DNA from: Secundilactobacillus silagei JCM 19001
GTDB taxonomy: Bacteria; Bacillota; Bacilli; Lactobacillales; Lactobacillaceae
Assembly: GCF_002217945.1 (NCBI RefSeq)
Contig: NZ_BCMG01000006.1
Coordinates: 95,008-159,007, forward strand
Direction: 5' to 3'
DNA: 64,000 nucleotides
Shown: one piece after another, positions 62,182 through 64,000 of the stretch
How the letters are laid out: each line of letters starts with the position of its first letter
Position numbering within the stretch: position 1 is the first letter of the stretch
Program-made: the position numbers and the translations under genes
The notes under the pieces: model-generated
What the model was told of the DNA's origin: nothing
What the model saw: the letters and a program-made list of their open reading frames with translations, nothing else
The model's database searches: none

Positions 62182-62592
62182 TTAAACAAATAATCCGGGG
62201 AAAATAACCCCGTTAACATAGGGTTTGGCAATCTGTTTCAGTTCCGGCTCAATGTGACTAATAAAATAGTCCTTATCAACTTTCTGATTGCCCATCCAGC
62301 CAACAAAGTATTTGGGCTTATAGCGTTGATCTGAAATTACGAAAGCTTGATACGCCTTTAGCTGGGTCCCCCGATATAAAACCTCTATGGCAGCCCTGCC
62401 CCTACGTATCCGTAGTTGTTCGGCCTGTTTCAACTGTTCATTGCGAACATTAATTTCCCGATCATGGGCTTCGTCTTTCAAATGCAGGATGATATCAATC
62501 TGACAACTTTCCTTTAAAAATTGCCGGCTATTACGCAATAAATTCAGATATGAGCTAATCAGTTCTTTCAGCGTTATTTCACCGAAGAGCAT
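62182..62592 (-). CDS. hypothetical protein
   Basis: A 136-residue protein of unknown family. The N-terminal half is helical and Lys/Glu-rich (LKELISSYLNLLRNSRQFLK; later RNEQLKQAEQLRIRRGRAAI), and the C-terminal half has strands (VISDQRYKPKYFVGWMGNQK). TTAGGAGGT precedes the ATG by seven bases, a strong site. It lies between the tRNA array and the 61765 gene. No motif suggests an activity. Confidence 0.6.
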   Translation of the reverse strand: MLFGEITLKELISSYLNLLRNSRQFLKESCQIDIILHLKDEAHDREINVRNEQLKQAEQLRIRRGRAAIEVLYRGTQLKAYQAFVISDQRYKPKYFVGWMGNQKVDKDYFISHIEPELKQIAKPYVNGVIFPGLFV

Positions 62593-62712
62593 GGTAGTTA
62601 CCTCCTAATGGTGTCTATCAGATCTAATCCCATCTCCCGTTTTTATCTGGGCCACAATTTGATTGCACGCAGAGTATACCATGATATATTGGTATAGACA
62701 ACTAAAAAGCAC

Positions 62713-62746
62713 AAAAAAAAGAACCAAGCACTAACTGCTTGGTTCT
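62713..62746 (-). terminator. terminator of the rRNA-tRNA operon
   Basis: Stem AGAACCAAGCA/TGCTTGGTTCT with a short loop, followed on the minus strand by eight T. Confidence 0.9.
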
Positions 62747-62752
62747 AAGTGA

Positions 62753-62837
62753 TACCGGAGGTGGGGTTCGAACCCACACGTCCTCAACGGACACTGGATT
62801 TTGAGTCCAGCGCGTCTGCCAGTTCCGCCACTCCGGC
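62753..62837 (-). tRNA. tRNA-Leu (anticodon CAA)
   Basis: Class II tRNA, acceptor GCCGGAG/CTCCGGT, anticodon loop CTCAAAA, a long variable arm. Last of the eleven-gene array. Confidence 0.95.
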
Positions 62838-62886
62838 ATATTCATAATGATGTTAAGTTAAGTAGTCAATCCCACTGGACCGGGAA

Positions 62887-62957
62887 AGGCGGTAATCGGA
62901 TTCGAACCGACGATAGAGGTTTTGCAGACCTTTGCCTTACCACTTGGCTATACCGCC
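62887..62957 (-). tRNA. tRNA-Cys (anticodon GCA)
   Basis: Acceptor GGCGGTA/TACCGCC, anticodon loop CTGCAAA. The top pair of the anticodon stem is A27-C43, a mismatch. Confidence 0.94.
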
Positions 62958-62984
62958 ATAATCATGATCAATGGGCTCCCCAAA

Positions 62985-63056
62985 CTGGGTTAGCTGGATT
63001 CGAACCAGCGCATGACGAAGTCAAAGTCCGTTGCCTTACCACTTGGCTATAACCCA
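62985..63056 (-). tRNA. tRNA-Gln (anticodon TTG)
   Basis: Acceptor TGGGTTA/TAACCCA, anticodon loop CTTTGAC, one G-T pair in the anticodon stem. Confidence 0.95.
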
Positions 63057-63065
63057 ATCATCAAG

Positions 63066-63141
63066 GGCGGTATGTGGGACTCGAACCCACGCATGCCGGA
63101 ACCACAATCCGGTGTGTTAACCAAACTTCACCAATACCGCC
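63066..63141 (-). tRNA. tRNA-His (anticodon GTG)
   Basis: Extra 5' G opposite C73, acceptor GCGGTAT/ATACCGC, anticodon loop TTGTGGT. Confidence 0.95.
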
Positions 63142-63153
63142 ATTATACCAAAA

Positions 63154-63224
63154 CAGGGATAGCAGGAATCGAACCCGCACTAGCGGTTTTGGAGACCGAT
63201 GTACTACCGTTATACGATATCCCT
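63154..63224 (-). tRNA. tRNA-Trp (anticodon CCA)
   Basis: Acceptor AGGGATA/TATCCCT, anticodon loop CTCCAAA. Confidence 0.95.
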
Positions 63225-63228
63225 ATGG

Positions 63229-63311
63229 TGGATGGGAGTGGATTCGAACCACCGAACCCGAAGGAGCGGATTTACAGTCCGCCGCGTTTAGCCAGACTTC
63301 GCTACCCATCC
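63229..63311 (-). tRNA. tRNA-Tyr (anticodon GTA)
   Basis: Acceptor GGATGGG/CCCATCC, anticodon loop CTGTAAA, long variable arm as in bacterial tRNA-Tyr. Confidence 0.95.
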
Positions 63312-63316
63312 ATATA

Positions 63317-63389
63317 TGGCGCGGGACGGAATCGAACCGCCGACACACGGAGCTTCAATCCGTTGCTCTACCAACTGAGCTACCGAGCC
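63317..63389 (-). tRNA. tRNA-Phe (anticodon GAA)
   Basis: Anticodon loop TTGAAGC. The acceptor is GGCTCGG against CCGCGCC, which leaves a T4-C69 mismatch; the other six pairs are Watson-Crick. Confidence 0.92.
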
Positions 63390-63426
63390 ATGTATACTAT
63401 CTAAATTTGTTAATCAATATTAACAA

Positions 63427-63500
63427 CGGTTCGTACGAGACTCGAACTCGTGATCTCCTGCGTGACAGGCAGGCGTCCTAACCAGCTAGACCAACGAACC
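63427..63500 (-). tRNA. tRNA-Asp (anticodon GTC)
   Basis: Acceptor GGTTCGT/ACGAACC, anticodon loop CTGTCAC. Confidence 0.95.
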
Positions 63501-63508
63501 ATCTTTTA

Positions 63509-63581
63509 TGGAGGATACAGGGCTCGAACCTGTGACCCTCTGCTTGTAAGGCAGACGCTCTCCCAACTGAGCTAATCCTCC
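63509..63581 (-). tRNA. tRNA-Val (anticodon TAC)
   Basis: Acceptor GGAGGAT/ATCCTCC, anticodon loop CTTACAA. Confidence 0.95.
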
Positions 63582-63625
63582 AAAAACGGTATTGCTATTA
63601 TTCTGATAATCAATGATTTGATTAA

Positions 63626-63697
63626 TGACCCGTACGGGATTCGAACCCATGTTACTGCCGTGAAAGGGCGGTGTCTTAACCACTTGACCAACGGGTC
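63626..63697 (-). tRNA. tRNA-Glu (anticodon TTC)
   Basis: Acceptor GACCCGT/ACGGGTC, anticodon loop CTTTCAC. Confidence 0.95.
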
Positions 63698-63714
63698 ATA
63701 CAAAAAGTTGTTGA

Positions 63715-63806
63715 CGGAGAGTGAGGGATTCGAACCCTCGAAACAAGCTTTTACTCGTTTACACCATTTCCAGTGGTGCTCCTTCGGCCAACTCGGACAA
63801 CTCTCC
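63715..63806 (-). tRNA. tRNA-Ser (anticodon GGA)
   Basis: Class II tRNA, acceptor GGAGAGT/ACTCTCC, anticodon loop CTGGAAA, long variable arm. First tRNA after 5S rRNA. Confidence 0.95.
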
Positions 63807-63872
63807 AAATTATTCCCCCGACAAACTTATAATTCAAGAGTTATCCCAACAACAAAGTTTGCCGGATATATC

Positions 63873-63990
63873 GCGTGGCAACGTCCTACCCTCGCAGGGG
63901 GCGATCCCCCAACTACTCTTGGCGTGCTGAAGCTTAACTACTGTGTTCGGCATGGGAACAGGTGTATCCTTCAGGCTATCGCCACCACAC
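63873..63990 (-). rRNA. rrf: 5S ribosomal RNA
   Basis: A 118-base 5S gene on the minus strand. The ends GTGGTGGC and GTTGCCAC pair; CACCTGTTCCCATGCCGAAC and CAGAAG-region equivalent (AGTAGTTAAGCTTCAGCACG) are the conserved loops. The 16S and 23S genes would lie beyond the right edge. Confidence 0.94.
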
Positions 63991-64000
63991 TATTGAGAAC

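Noticed and set aside
62801..63930. Several overlapping open frames across the tRNA array
   Set aside because: They are translations of the tRNA and 5S genes (repeated SNPR/GLEP-type motifs come from the T-arm sequence) and are not proteins.
1..64000. CRISPR arrays, transposases, phage integrases, toxin-antitoxin pairs
   Set aside because: None was seen. The repeats found are palindromes or two-copy repeats without regular spacers, and no gene resembles cas, transposase or integrase families.

Overview
The window is a contiguous chromosomal segment of a low-GC Gram-positive bacterium, almost certainly a member of the Lactobacillaceae. Support comes from strong AGGAGG-type ribosome binding sites, a Leu T-box ahead of leuS, a SAM-III (SMK) riboswitch ahead of metK (a leader type confined to Lactobacillales), pepV, a Lys-type murE with a D-Asp cross-bridge cluster, GH65 phosphorylases with beta-phosphoglucomutase, and a long tRNA array behind a 5S rRNA gene. 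I see no prophage, insertion sequence, CRISPR array, plasmid gene or replication origin. The species cannot be fixed from the sequence alone.

Layout. 1-7.4 kb: an ASCH protein, tRNA-Gly(CCC), two small proteins, then a wall cluster (asnB-type amidotransferase, murE, ATP-grasp ligase, aspartate racemase) that reads as a complete route to a Lys-D-Asp/D-Asn peptidoglycan cross-bridge. 7.6-12.2 kb: small unknown genes, an Rgg-type regulator with an Fe-S assembly factor, a polyprenyl diphosphate synthase, and two large palindromic intergenic elements. 12.3-14.4 kb: a TPP-riboswitch-controlled thiamine salvage pair (M20 amidohydrolase of YlmB type plus a YkoE ECF substrate-binding subunit). 14.4-17.7 kb: a short-chain dehydrogenase, then an icaA-icaD-icaB-like operon for poly-N-acetylglucosamine. 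18-24.3 kb: a lipoprotein, tRNA-Leu(CAG), an AEC carrier, bioY, ohrR, a CPBP protease cluster and mscL. 24.4-30.4 kb: two different GH65 disaccharide phosphorylases and pgmB, which together turn an alpha-glucobiose and phosphate into glucose and glucose 6-phosphate. 30.5-35.6 kb: a 1450-residue double-ATPase Fe-S activase/dehydratase-like protein with a TetR regulator and a palindrome over its promoter; this is the least understood system here. 35.7-42.3 kb: HAD phosphatase, deoxynucleoside kinase, universal stress protein, pepV, nnrD and a lipid flippase.

42.5-53.9 kb: an eleven-gene purine operon, purE-K-C-S-Q-L-F-M-N-H-D, with tight overlaps and a PurR-box pair at its promoter. 54-60.8 kb: leuS with its T-box, mnmM, a DUF960-like protein, a 14-helix drug exporter, and metK with its SMK box. 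60.9-62.6 kb: three unknown proteins. 62.7-64 kb: eleven tRNA genes behind 5S rRNA, all on the minus strand, forming the tail of an rRNA operon that enters from beyond the right edge.

Most operons end in strong hairpin terminators, several of which serve converging genes on both strands. Starts were moved inward from the longest reading frame wherever a ribosome binding site clearly selected a later codon.
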